A DNA stretch of 64,000 nucleotides from Gonocerus acuteangulatus (Eukaryota > Arthropoda > Insecta > Hemiptera > Coreidae): positions 8,446,197-8,510,196 of the forward strand of contig OX328126.1 of the NCBI GenBank assembly GCA_946811695.1. The letters run 5' to 3'. The notes beneath the pieces are model-generated. The model was not told where the DNA came from, made no database searches, and saw nothing but the letters and a program-made list of their open reading frames with translations. Shown here in pieces: positions 31,042-42,100 of this stretch (within the stretch, counting starts at the first letter, position 1; each line of letters opens with the position of its first letter). Position numbers and translations under genes: made by a program.

Positions 31042-31833
31042 CAGTAGAAATTGGATAAGTCGGACCCCTAGGGACCGATAAAGAAGTTCGAATTATCCAA
31101 AATTCGAATTACAAAAGTTTTTGAAAATAACTAATAAATAAATAAGTAATAAATAATTTATCAAACAAGTAAAAATGAAAGTCTATTGTTTTGAAAAATT
31201 CATTTTCATGGACAAGAATGTTTTTTTTTTTTTGAGGTAAGTAGATAAGAGGAATTCCTTGGGAGTTTCAGATTTTTTCTTTCTTTCTTTTTCAGCTATT
31301 TTCTCTGACAAATTTAATGTTTTATAACTTCTAGGCTTTGACACCTTAAATCAACAACTGACTGAATTGAACTGCACCAGAAATTCAAGGCACAAACTAT
31401 ACAACAGATCTAGGCGCTGAATGACTTATGACTGAATAAGAAATGAAGATGGGAGGGAATTCTAGGATAAAACGACAGGATAGTGTATGTAACTACAACC
31501 CCTGGAAGGGAGGAAGCGCGACCCACCACTTTGCAGAACTCCTAGAGTCCAAGAACTAGACTATGGGACCGCCGCGCTTCTTGTCCCGGAACCCCTACAT
31601 CCGTATCTTACTATCCTTCTTACCCGAGGGGAGAATATTTACACAAGATTTAAGATCGAACACTTCCCATTGAAGGTAAAGACTCGTAAAAAATTCGAAT
31701 TATCCAAAATTGTATTCGAATTAACCACGATTTTTTTTACATTGTTTATGCCCTAAATTCTAGGGACCGAGAGAAATATTCGAATTAACCACGATTTCGA
31801 ATTATCGAAGTTCGAATTGTCCATTTTCCACTG
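31042..31833. mobile_element. pogo/Tigger-like MITE, TA target
   Basis: Ends are CAGTAGAAATTGGATAAGTC (left) and, inverted, CAGTGGAAAATGGACAATTC (right), each next to a TA (31040-31041, 31834-31835). Subterminal blocks repeat TTCGAATTATCCAAAATTCG and TCGAATTAACCACGA. CAGT-type ends with this gatAATTCG-rich subterminal style are usual for pogo elements. No transposase is present in the 792 bp. Confidence 0.65.
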
Positions 31834-31839
31834 TATTTC

Positions 31840-32470
31840 GTTGAATAATCCCCCTTGTTTGAGGTTTATGCATAATAAAATGGACAATACTATCCTTCCA
31901 TATTCTGCGAATAGCAAAAATATAAAAAATGTTTACTTCCTTGGTTGGCTGTTTTCTCTTATATAATCCATGTCCGATGCAGACCCTTCAGCTACACTTG
32001 GGTATTATCTCAAGACCCCGAATCCCTTTTGAGAAATCTAATTGTGTATTTTTATATTTACCAAGTCTTTTTATATCCACCTAAATAAAAGATTGGGGCT
32101 GCAGACGGCTGCGTTTGACAGGACAAAGGATTCTTCTGGATCCTATATTAAACCACTTTCTAAATCTATAGGTATTGAGAGCATTCGGTGTGCCACTTTC
32201 AGGATTACACAAATATCTCGGAAGTTGAGTAAATATATTTTTAGACTAGGAGGTTTTTTTTTGTGAATTGTTTCTTTCGTAATAAGGCATTATGAAGCCA
32301 GGAAACTAGGCAAAGCATAAATTGTAGTCGCATTTGGCGTTCTGCTAGGTACAGCCTGTCCAGATAAACCCCCTTCTCTTCCGCCATTTTCAAAGCCTAT
32401 TAATGATCAAACATTTAACGGATGGCTTTGAGGGGTCAGGCAAGGAAGATAGTGGTTAATGTTTATCAAT
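31840..32470. repeat. Unassigned; right part is a dispersed repeat shared with 54170-54475
   Basis: The part from about 32345 (ACAGCCTGTCCAGATAAACC) to 32474 is homologous to 54170-54400 and continues past the MITE at 33174-33250. The remainder has no recognised content. Confidence 0.5.
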
Positions 32471-32474
32471 ACTA

Positions 32475-33173
32475 AGGGTGGACCTACACTGGACCCGTTC
32501 CGATCCGATCCAGTAGCGACCGACTGTCGGAAGAAAAACAAACACATGCATCTCAATGGAGGTGCCTACATTGGTTCCGCTCCGATCCAATCCAACGGCC
32601 ACCGATTCTTGGCCATTCAAACGTGTTTGTTTCTAGACCGATTTCGGACCGACAAAGCAAAATGGCGCCAACCCACATTTAGTGTTTCAAAAAGGTCTAC
32701 AGGTTCTAAATCTTAACCCATTTCAATGCATTGTTTTTTATATCAAAGGAAATAACATTAAGAATAACTTTGTCAATTCACATTTTTGTTTTTTGTTTCC
32801 CTTGTTTATTAAATTGCGTGATAAGATGTTTATAACCATCCAACGTCTATAACCTTCTAATGTTTATAACCTTCCAATGCTTATAACCTTCTAGTTACCT
32901 TTCTTATAAATAATTTTAAAATATGAATACCAATACTTCTCTTTCCTCCAACATTCAACCTAATCGAAGGTTTCTATGCTTATTAGGTGGTTTTTCTTAA
33001 CTTAATCACTCATTTTCACTTCACTAGGAGTTCATTACTGACGAGCTGTGACTAAATCTGATCGGATCGGGTCAATGTAGGCACTCACGTCGGCCGCTGT
33101 TGGCCGTTGTCGATCAATCGAAATCGGATCGGATCGGTTCGGGCGAAATACGGGTCCAATGTAGGTCCAGCCT
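32475..33173. mobile_element. TA-target MITE with AGG(C/G)TGGACCTACA ends
   Basis: The left end AGGGTGGACCTACACTGGAC and the inverted right end AGGCTGGACCTACATTGGAC are each next to TA (32473-32474 and 33174-33175). Inner parts carry GGATCGGATCGG-type repeats. The related locus at 54170-54475 lacks the element at the equivalent place (TAATACTTAACCAAAGC), acting as an empty site. The end sequence also begins at 63963, and the inner part is amplified at 10826-11565. Confidence 0.7.
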
Positions 33174-34030
33174 TAGCCAAAGCTAAGAATGAAAACAATA
33201 GAAATTATAACGTTCCCAATTTCACAGGTGAGATGGCAGGGGTAACGGTTGAAAACTGATAAGGTTATAAAAGGGTATTTTCCCGCTAAATCTTGGGAAT
33301 ATAGGCCACGCCCAATCCCTTCATCTTTTTGAACAGGTTAAAGTTTAAATTGTTTTCAGTCTCAGCTTTGGCTAAGTATTGATAAACATTGAACATTATC
33401 TCCTGTAGCAGCAAGAGACTGACAGAAAGCATGGTTGCTAGGGACTTGCCTAAGTGAGCAGTATCTAGCAACCAGCTGTTCTAATTAAACTTTTTCACAC
33501 AGAGTACTATAACCTCAGTATTGTTTCTTCTTCTCTTGTGAGTGCATCTATAAAAACAGACACAATTTAAACTGCTCTGGACTGTTCGCGGTAGCTACCC
33601 TCAGCAAACACAGCTGCCTCCAGGAACCCATAACCAGCTCATAAAAACTACAAGTAATCTACTCAATTTTTGGACTATTTAATATTTCTATTTTCATTTC
33701 CGCTCAAGGCAGTTTATGTAAATATGTTATTTTTATTTTACATTTAATTATATACTGTTGACGTTCTACATGTTTATTACCAGTTTCTTTTGTTTATTGT
33801 GTTATTAGTTAATTTAATTTCTGAACGTGCAATAATATTCTTGTTGGGACCTTCTGATGTAAATGATCATGCACAAGTTTACATAACCAACACTCCCTTG
33901 CCTGAACTCTCAAAGCCTTCCCTAGTCCTAAACGAGACATAATCAGTTTTTATTGAGTTCCACGGAGCCTGTTGTTCATTAAAATGGTAATGCAAATAGC
34001 GGAAACGTCGGGAATATTTCCCTCAGAATT
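33174..34030. other. No gene recognised
   Basis: The first ~80 bases continue the repeat shared with 54400-54475. The rest is AT-rich. A GGAAACGTCGGG string near 33999-34010 faintly resembles the tail of a hammerhead-like motif, but no CUGANGA box precedes it. Confidence 0.35.
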
Positions 34031-34069
34031 TCGCGCATGCGGGATTTGAACTATTCCATCTAATCTATA

Positions 34070-34480
34070 TAAATTAGCGTAGAAAAGTATTTGTATGAAT
34101 GTTTCTCGTAAACGGTTACAGATATCGGTTTGAAAATAGTTTAATTCGTTTTATATGTTAAGAAACCAATAGCACGAGTACCTGTAAGCATATGAACTCA
34201 AAAACGAAAGCGTTACGAATTTTTGCTTCATAACCTTTTCAGTATAAAATTTAGTAAGCTTTCGAATGTCACATTCCACACATCAAACCATATACCCAGA
34301 TCTAAAAAAGGTTTCATGACTATTAATAACATATTTTTTCTCGAATACTTCCTTAAATCTAAATGTAACCAAAATTTAAATATATGAGTTTAAATGAACT
34401 TCAAAGATATGGAAAATATTTCAATTGAATCCAATGATACCAAGCACCCAAACCGAAAAAAACTATTTTTATCGTTAACT
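34070..34480 (-). mobile_element. Diverged family A body fragment
   Basis: In reverse it shares GTAACGCTTTCGTTTTTGAG, CTCGTGCTATTGG and the AAGGAAGTATTCGAG region with family A. There are no ends and no (TA)n tract. A retroelement fragment follows. Confidence 0.5.
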
Positions 34481-34559
34481 TACTTCTTGCTTCCTCTGCA
34501 CTACATCCCACTAGTGAGACATGGCCTCCAAAATCAGCTTCCGCCAGTTGTCACGGTCT

Positions 34560-35430
34560 TGTGCTGCTACTTTTCAGTTCCGGACTCACAGCCACTAAAT
34601 AGGTTGGCCCAAGAGTCCTAGGCCTCCAGTTTTCCTGGTTATATATGCTCCTCAAGACCCGTCTTTCAATATAGAGGAGGGACAATTCATGTCGCTTCGT
34701 TAAAGTCCATGTTTCTGAGCCATAACAGAGGACTGGTCTGATGAGTGTTTTATAGAGCAATATCTGTGTACATCTTGTAAGCATGCTCTCTCTCAGTTGC
34801 CTACCAAGTCCAAAAATAAATCCGTTTGCTGCCAGTATCCTACTATTAATCTCCTTGGACATGTTATAATCAAAAGTGACAAAAAAGCTCAAGTACATAA
34901 ATTGGCTTACCTTTTCGAAGAAGCAGGGACTCATGGTGGCAGTGCTCCTGGACTAGCTTTTGGTACCGCCACCGTGTACACAGTTTTCCTTTCGTCCACT
35001 TTGAGTCTCAATTCACGAGCAGCTTCATCTAAAGAAAGAAATGCCCCTTCTACTGTATTCAGGGACCTACCCACTATATCCAGATCATCTGCATATCCCA
35101 ATAGCTGAGTGCTTCTGGTAAGGACAGTTGCCTGTGTCTGTATTCTGGATTCCCTCACTGCCTTCTCTAATCCCAGATTGAACAGCAGGTAGGCCAAGCC
35201 ATCTCCCTGTCGAACCCCACCCTCAGGCTGGAATTCACCAGAGAGACCCCCCTGGACACGCACCATGCTCTTACCATGCCACACAGTAGCCCGACATAAC
35301 CTCACCAGTTTTCGAGGAATACCCAAACTAACCATCGCACTGTACAGCGCATTCCGGTTAATGCTGTCATATGACCTCCCTTATTCTTGAGCTTATGAAT
35401 TGCTTTGAGCACCTCCTCATCACTCGGTGG
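34560..35430 (-). pseudogene. RTE-like reverse transcriptase with internal deletion
   Basis: Read on the minus strand: PPSDEEVLKAIHKLKNKG (35430-35385), then a jump to SYDSINRNALYSAMVSLGIP, losing most of the fingers. Next come GVRQGDGLAYLLFNLGLEKA and the catalytic YADDLDIVGR. After a frameshift near 34930 come FVTFDYNMSKEINSRI, LYKTLIRPVLCYGSETWTL and IERRVLRSIY. These blocks are typical of RTE-type LINEs common in invertebrate genomes. The element stops near 34560. The junction with the (TA)n tract at 35435 suggests it inserted into, or was cut at, a family B element. Confidence 0.85.
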
Positions 35431-35434
35431 CTCC

Positions 35435-35440
35435 AATATA

Positions 35441-35491
<51 letters not shown>

Positions 35492-36000
35492 GTATATATT
35501 TATGTATGTATGTATGTCTGTCTGTTAACACGATACCAGCTAGTTTGTTGCCACGAATCTTGGTATATATCATTTAATTAGGAGTTCGTTAACCAACAAA
35601 ATCGGTCCATCTGGAGGGGGGGGGTTTACTCCGGAGCCAAAATATTTATTTGCCAATACCAGTCGTAATTCTTGTTATATTTCAACAAAACTCGGTATTC
35701 TTTCTGGTCAACTGAAGCGAAAAATGTGTTGTAAAAATAAACTAAATCGGTTCGTTAGGAGGGGGGGGGGTTTACTCCGGACCCAAATTACTAATTTGCT
35801 CATACCGGTCGTAATTTCTGCTGTATTGTAACGAAACGCGGTATACGTCCTGGGCATCTAATAAGAAAGAAGTGTTGTGAAAATGAACTAAATCGGCGTA
35901 GATCCCCCCGGAAGGGGGGGGGGGTTGACAAAAGCATTTCTTATGTTTGTCGTTTTCCGGAGTCAAAATAATAATAGACAAAATGTATTTGACGTCATGC
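35435..36000 (+). mobile_element. Family B body fragment with (TA)n tract
   Basis: A (TA)n tract at 35437-35490 leads to CTGTCTGTTAACACGATACC and three internal ~140-bp units with G-runs and GGTTTACTCCGG. The 5' hairpin end and 3' terminus are missing. Confidence 0.65.
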
Positions 36001-36199
36001 GTCAATAAAAGATCCTTAATTATAAAGAACAATTAGATGTGCTAATAGCCTCACAAAAAAAAACTAGAATAAAATAAAATAAAAATTAAAAAAAATAAAA
36101 ACTAGAATTTGGCTCGAATTCTTTGTTAATATATCACGATTATTCGGAAAAACAAATAAATTAAATCAAGCAGATAAAAAAGGAGTACAAAAAAAAAAA

Positions 36200-37977
36200 A
36201 TGAAGTGTGGCTTGAGGGTTGATTATTGTTACCAAGGGCAAAATGAAGTGTGGCTTGAGGGTAGATTATTGTTACCAAGGGCAAAATGAAGTGTGGCTTG
36301 AGGGTAGATTATTGTTACCAAGGGCAAAATGAAGTGTGGCTTGAGGGTAGATTATTGTTACCAAGGGCAAAATGAAGTGTGGCTTGAGGGTAGATTATTG
36401 TTACCAAGGGCGAAAATGAAGTGTGGCTTGAGGGTAGATTATTGTTACCAAGGGCGAAAATGAAGTGTGGCTTGAGGGTAGATTATTGTTACCAAGGGCA
36501 AAATGAAGTGTGGCTTGAGGGTAGATTATTGTTACCAAGGGCAAAATGAAGTGTGGCTTGAGGGTAGATTATTGTTACCAAGGGCAAAATGAAGTGTGGC
36601 TTGAGGGTAGATTATTGTTACCAAGGGCAAAATGAAGTGTGGCTTGAGGGCAGATTATTGTTACCAAGGGCAAAATTAAGTGTGGCTTCAGGGTAGATTA
36701 TTGTTACCAAGGGCGAAAATGAAGTGTGGCTTGAGGGTATATTATTGTTACCAAGGGCAAAATGAAGTGTGGCTTGAGGGCAGATTATTGTTACCAAGGG
36801 CAAAATGAAGTGTAGCTTGAGGGTAGATTATTGTTACCAAGGGCGAAAATGAAGTGTGGCTTGAGGGTAGATTATTGTTACCAAGGGCAAAATGAAGTGT
36901 GGCTTGAGGGTAGATTATTGTTACCAAGGGCAAAATGAAGTGTGGCTTGAGGGTAGATTATTGTTACCAAGGGCGAAAATGAAGTGTGGCTTGAGGGTAG
37001 ATTATTGTTACCAAGGGCAAAATGAAGTGTGGCTTGAGGGCAGATTATTGTTACCAAGGGCAAAATGAAGTGTAGCTTGAGGGTAGATTATTGTTACCAA
37101 GGGCGAAAATGAAGTGTGGCTTGAGGGTAGATTATTGTTACCAAGGGCAAAATGAAGTGTGGCTTGAGGGCAGATTATTGATACCAAGGGCAAAATGAAG
37201 TGTAGCTTGAGGGTAGATTATTGTTACCAAGGACAAAAATGAAGTGTGGCTTGAGGGTAGATTATTGTTACCAAGGGCAAAATGAAGTGTGGCTTGAGGG
37301 TAGATTATTGTTACCAAGGGCAAAATGAAGTGTAGCTTGAGGGTAGATTATTGTTACCAAGGGCAAAAATGAAGTGTGGCTTGAGGGTAGATTATTGTTA
37401 CCAAGGGCAAAAATGAAGTGTGGCTTGAGGGTAGATTATTGTTACCAAGGGCAAAATTAAGTGTGGCTTCAGGGTAGATTATTGTTACCAAGGGCAAAAT
37501 GAAGTGTGGCTTGAGGGTAGATTATTGTTACCAAGGGCAAAATGAAGTGTGGCTTCAGGGTAGATTATTGTTACCAAGGGCAAAATGAAGTGTGGCTTGA
37601 GGGTAGATTATTGTTACCAAGGGCAAAATGAAGTGTGGCTTGAGGGTAGATTATTGTTACCAAGGGCGAAAATGAAGTGTGGCTTGAGGGTAGATTATTG
37701 TTACCAAGGGCAAAATGAAGTGTGGCTTGAGGGTAGATTATTGTTACCAAGGGCAAAATGAAGTGTGGCTTGAGGGTAGATTATTGTTACCAAGGGCAAA
37801 ATGAAGTGTGGCTTGAGGGTAGATTATTGTTACCAAGGGCAAAATGAAGTGTGGCTTGAGGGTAGATTATTGTTACCAAGGGCAAAATGAAGTGTGGCTT
37901 GAGGGTTGATTATTGTTACCAAGGGCAAAAATGAAGTGTAGCTTGAGGGTAGATTATTGTTACCAAGGGCAAAAATG
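36200..37977. repeat. 43-bp satellite array, about 41 units
   Basis: The unit is GAAGTGTGGCTTGAGGGTAG followed by ATTATTGTTACCAAGGGCAA and AAT. Unit lengths alternate between 43 and 44 (an extra A in the A-run), and diagnostic variants (GTAGCTTGAGG, GGGCAGATT, TTAAGTGTGGCTTCAGGG) recur at about 130-bp steps, so three-unit higher-order blocks have been duplicated. Minus-strand frames of about 61 residues are only repeat translations. Confidence 0.97.
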
Positions 37978-38037
37978 AGACATGGGCGACCATTTTATAG
38001 ATTCTAAGAATCCAATGGGCGCAGCCGAAGACAGTAA

Positions 38038-38384
38038 AGCGGCCCCTACACAGTCAGTAATAATGACATTACCTTATCAAAATGACAGTAATAATGATAG
38101 TGTAAGGTGGACAAAGTTGGAATGACGAACAGTAATGATGTAAATCCGGATTTTCTGATCTCGGCTTCATCATTACTGAAAGTGGAGGGGATACTGTCAT
38201 TAGTAATGATGGTGTAGGGAGCGCTACATCATTAATCCGTCATTACTCAGTCTATCTCGAGCTGTAACTAGGTGAAACAGATGTAAAGGTTAAACTATAT
38301 TGAGTAGAAAGGGCAAAAAATAAGATGAATTGAAATGTATGACTCTACCTTGGTAACATTATAGTTATAAAATAGTTATAAAAG

Positions 38385-38452
<68 letters not shown>

Positions 38453-39411
38453 TAAAGTAACGAATCCGCATTAAGTCTAATTAAAATATATCATAGAATA
38501 ATATATATATATATATAAAGTCATCTATAAGGTACCAACAACTTTTCACATTCGATACTTTGCATTTGTATTGACGATATAAAATAGGTTGAAAGTGCTT
38601 TATTTTTTATATCGACTTTAGAAAATAATGTTGACGTGATTCTTTTACCAATTCAGTTGTCTTATAGAGTAGATTAGAAGAAAATATAATCGTTAAACTA
38701 TCATTTATATTCTGTCAAATATATTCAAAAATATGCTTACGTTTTCAAGTAAACTAGTATTATACATTTTTTTACACCAAAAATAATAGCAGATTTAAAA
38801 TCAGCACCCCAAGAAACCCTAATGTGGTGAATAATATTGAAAACAAAAAATAATGATTTTTCCCAGTCTGGAAGAGAATAAAAATTTGTAAGCGAAAAAG
38901 TAATGTGACGTTTTGAAATTCAATATCTCCCCTTGAGATAATCCGATTTTTACGTCATTGAAATCTTTCAAAAGAAGAAAGACTCCTTTTTCTGACCATA
39001 TAAATGATTATTGTATTATCTCTAAAGGAACTTGCGAAAAATGGTTATCCAAATAAAAATAAAATGCAAACTTTTTTGCACATAACCTCGGTCGCAGAAC
39101 ACTTGGAAACGCCCCGATTGGAAGGATATGTGTCATATTAAGGCCTTTACGAACGTTTCACATGTTTTTTTTTTTTGTGGCTAGTGCCGCAATTATAACT
39201 ACTCAGGCGACTTTGCGAGGATCCATTATCTGTGACAAAACGCTTCTATCACGGAGATCACAATGCATACTGCAGAAAAGTAATGACATTAAAAATGCTC
39301 CGTGGAATGACGGTGTAAGGTGTATATTGTAATGATGACATGGAATGACGAGAGTTGAATAGTAATGACAATACTGATAATGTCATTATTACTCACCGTA
39401 TAGGGGCCGCT
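38038..39411. mobile_element. PIF/Harbinger-like element with TAA target duplication
   Basis: The left end AGCGGCCCCTACACAGTCAG and the inverted right end AGCGGCCCCTATACGGTGAG, both continuing into TAATAATGACATTA, are flanked by TAA (38035-38037 and 39412-39414). A TWA duplication is the Harbinger signature. The interior has (TA)n at 38389-38446 and foreign repeats (38590-38765, 39103-39160), but no transposase, so it is non-autonomous. Confidence 0.65.
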
Positions 39412-39414
39412 TAA

Positions 39415-40317
39415 GAGAGAAAAGTTACATACTACTACTGGTTCAATGGAATTGCTGTATGCTACACAGATGTTTTTCTGAAGGTAATCCTCAAGCTGGT
39501 GATATATTAAGGATATAACGAGGATGTAACTAGCTCCCCGTGCAAATAAATACAAGTAAGCTTATTCAAAATTGACATTACTTTCTCAGTGATTTCAAGG
39601 AAGTGGTGTATATGTAGGTGTGTGTGTGTGTTTGTGTGTGCGTGCGCATGGGTGGGTGAGTGTGTGTAGGCGTGTCTGCATGTGTGTGTGTCATCTGTTA
39701 ACATTGATAGTCAATGTATACAAATATACGTATACAAATATATGTATATGTATACCTAACATTAATAAATTATTTAAAACAAAAAAATCCTTATATTTTG
39801 CCTTAAAACCCATTACTGAAATCATATATTACCCATTATTCAGAGTATATGATCAAATAAAATGGATTAAGCATCACAAATATTTTTGGCCAAGAATATC
39901 AGTCCTGAACCCCACTTTGCGGCGGCAGAAATGTTCTCATCTCACGGCTCGTTGAGAATTCCTGACTGTACCCTAAATGAACACTGGTTGTAACAAATCT
40001 AGTAGATGGAAATGAAATTCCTGCCTGTCGGCCTTATCATTAAAAGGTTCCAAAGAGATAGAAATGAGGTTTGTCTATTGCCAAAGTTCTGTCTGTACAA
40101 GTCCACGTGAGGTAGCCGAGGCGATAATGAGCCAGGAACGTGCTTGGAGAAGTCACATGCACGTTGACGTCATTACGCAACACAGCTCTCCTTGGATCAA
40201 CTCATTCAGTTCCTACCTCTTTGTTTGGTTCTACGATAGTGTTACTACTCACAAAATATATCGATTATTCCTCCAACAAGAGGCTGTGACGTCATTAACA
40301 ATTTCATTCAGAATTAG
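39415..40317. other. Spacer with TG-rich run and a SINE fragment
   Basis: A (TG)n-like stretch lies at 39615-39690. Around 39912-39975, GTTCTCATCTCACGGCTCG and CTGACTGTACCCT match the central body of the tRNA-derived SINE, without head or tail. No gene recognised. Confidence 0.5.
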
Positions 40318-40372
40318 ATAGATAAAATTCTGTATTTTGTTTGAATAACAGTTACAAGGGTCTGGATACAAA
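40318..40372 (-). mobile_element. 3' end of a LINE, same family as 48004-48743
   Basis: On the minus strand GTATCCAGACCCTTGTAACT, then CAAACAAAATACAGAATTTT and ATCTATC, matches the 3' UTR end at 48690-48743. Only about 55 bases remain, an extreme 5' truncation. Confidence 0.7.
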
Positions 40373-40405
40373 AAATAATAATAGATAAATAATAATAATA
40401 ATAAA

Positions 40406-40905
40406 CTACTAGAAAATGATAGAATTAAAATCTACTGACACGAAGCTATGATTACGGACCGAACTGTTCACAATAATAAACCAGATATTCTCATCATCGA
40501 CAAGCATAATAAGACTGCTGATATAATTGATATCTCAGTGCCGAATGATGAGAATATCCGGAAAGCATATGCCGAAAAGCTGCGAAAATATCAAGACCAT
40601 TGAGTTAAAAGATCTCTGTAAATTAGATTCCGCTAGAGTTACTGCAGTTATAATTTCGACCAATGGTTTGATACCGAATACTACAGTCAGTGCCACCAAA
40701 TACCTGAAATTATCAGAGGAACACTTGATACTATCCCAGCAAGCAGTTCTACTCGACACAGCTAGAATCGTAAGAAAATTTCTTAATGCCCATAATTTGT
40801 GCCTAAATAAAAAAATATTTAAAAAAAATAAAAATAACTCTTTTTACTGGTTGGAACTATCCCCCAGTAAAAATATTCTCGAGTAATCTGAGAGACCCCA
40901 CCCCA
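40406..40905 (+). pseudogene. Second copy of the retrotransposon 3' fragment
   Basis: Nearly identical to 4774-5280 ([40 protein letters not shown]). A small deletion after KYQD shifts the frame. The frame after that reads [20 protein letters not shown] to RIVRKFLNAHN. The leucine codon replaced by a stop in the other copy is intact here. It ends with an AT-rich tail (CCATAATAATAAG). The 5' boundary lies next to an (AAT)n run. Confidence 0.65.
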
Positions 40906-40914
40906 CCATAATAA

Positions 40915-41175
40915 TAAGGATTCCGCAAGGATTACAGCCGTCATAATCTCGACCAACGGGCTCATTCCAAAAACGACAATTGCCGCAAATACCTATTTGA
41001 AACTGCCGGAGGATCTAATTAAAAATGCCCAACAAGCGGTACTGCTTGATACCGCCAGAACGGTTCTGAAATTTTTAAATGAACGCCCGTAAAAAACAAC
41101 AAAAAAATCAATAAAAAACAATTCTTTCGGTTGGCAACAGCCCTCGAAAGAATTTATCCCAGGAGACTGAGGAGA
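40915..41175 (+). pseudogene. Third, diverged copy of the same retrotransposon 3' end
   Basis: It follows the previous copy directly: DSARITAVIISTNGLIPKTT, then YLKLPEDLIKNAQQAVLLDT and a stop at 41091, then an (AAT)n tail. Protein similarity is clear but nucleotides differ, so it is another subfamily. A near-identical stretch (41040-41285) recurs at 46822-47076. Confidence 0.65.
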
Positions 41176-41288
41176 AAACCCCCAATAATAATAATAAAAG
41201 AAAAAAAAAAACATTTCTCATTCAGAATTAACGATCCTTTAATCACGAAAATGCCGGCAGTTTGTTTCCAGAGTACCTAGAGTTTACT

Positions 41289-41559
41289 CATGGGCGTATA
41301 TAAGGGGGGGGGCTAGGGGGCTGCAGCTCCCCCGAACTTTTGATTTGATGGTAAAAAGGTGTCATAAAACCCTTAAAAATAAATTAGATAAGATCACTTA
41401 GTTCATAAAAAATATTTTATTTGTATTGTAATAGCGTTTTAGTTGCATAAAACTATTAAAAGTTGTAAATTGTTAGTATTCCATACCCCGGAAATGGCTC
41501 CAGCTCCCCCACCGAAATTTTTCCATCCCCCCGAAATTTTTTTTCTATTTACGCCCATG
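41289..41559. mobile_element. hAT-like MITE
   Basis: Ends CATGGGCGTATATAAGGGG and inverted CATGGGCGTAAATAG. Target duplication AGTTTACT / ACTTTACT (41281-41288, 41560-41567; one mismatch). Same family as 30685-30923. Confidence 0.75.
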
Positions 41560-41884
41560 ACTTTACTCTTTAAACATCTTGATGAATTCCATTATTCCGC
41601 AGCCCGAAACTTCTTCTTTAATTAACGGGGGATACTACCTTGTAACTCTTTTTTGCCATTTTTTTATGGACTAAAATTCTTCCTCAAATAATCAGAAATG
41701 GTATCCATGAGTATTGATGCGAAGAAATAGTTTTTAAATTGGCAAAAGATACGATTTTCCGAGTGAAATCCCGATACCGAGTGACCGCGATGGTGATTTG
41801 AAGATCATTTTTTCGATTGCAACCTTTTTAATTGTTAAGATTTTTTCGGTCCTTCTTCACTAAATTTCAAAATTAAAACCCATT

Positions 41885-42048
41885 TTAGCGCGGTTCCTCC
41901 CTCCCCCATAGGGAGGAACCCCGCTTATAAGGTTGATACAATGAAACAATCCGGAAGTGCCGACAAGAAAATTTTGCGTTTCAGAACCCCTAGAGACCGA
42001 AAATAACGGTGGTTCAAATTTGTATAAATATATATATATATATGTATA

Positions 42049-42100
<52 letters not shown>

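Noticed and set aside
33975..34012. Hammerhead-like tail GGAAACGTCGGG
   Set aside because: No CUGANGA box or closing stem upstream.
36618..37756. Several 61-residue minus-strand frames repeating PLVTIIYPQATLHFALG
   Set aside because: They are translations of the 43-bp satellite; spacing of 130 bp follows the repeat, not a gene.
36200..37977. CRISPR-like array
   Set aside because: Units are contiguous with no unique spacers, in animal DNA; it is a satellite.
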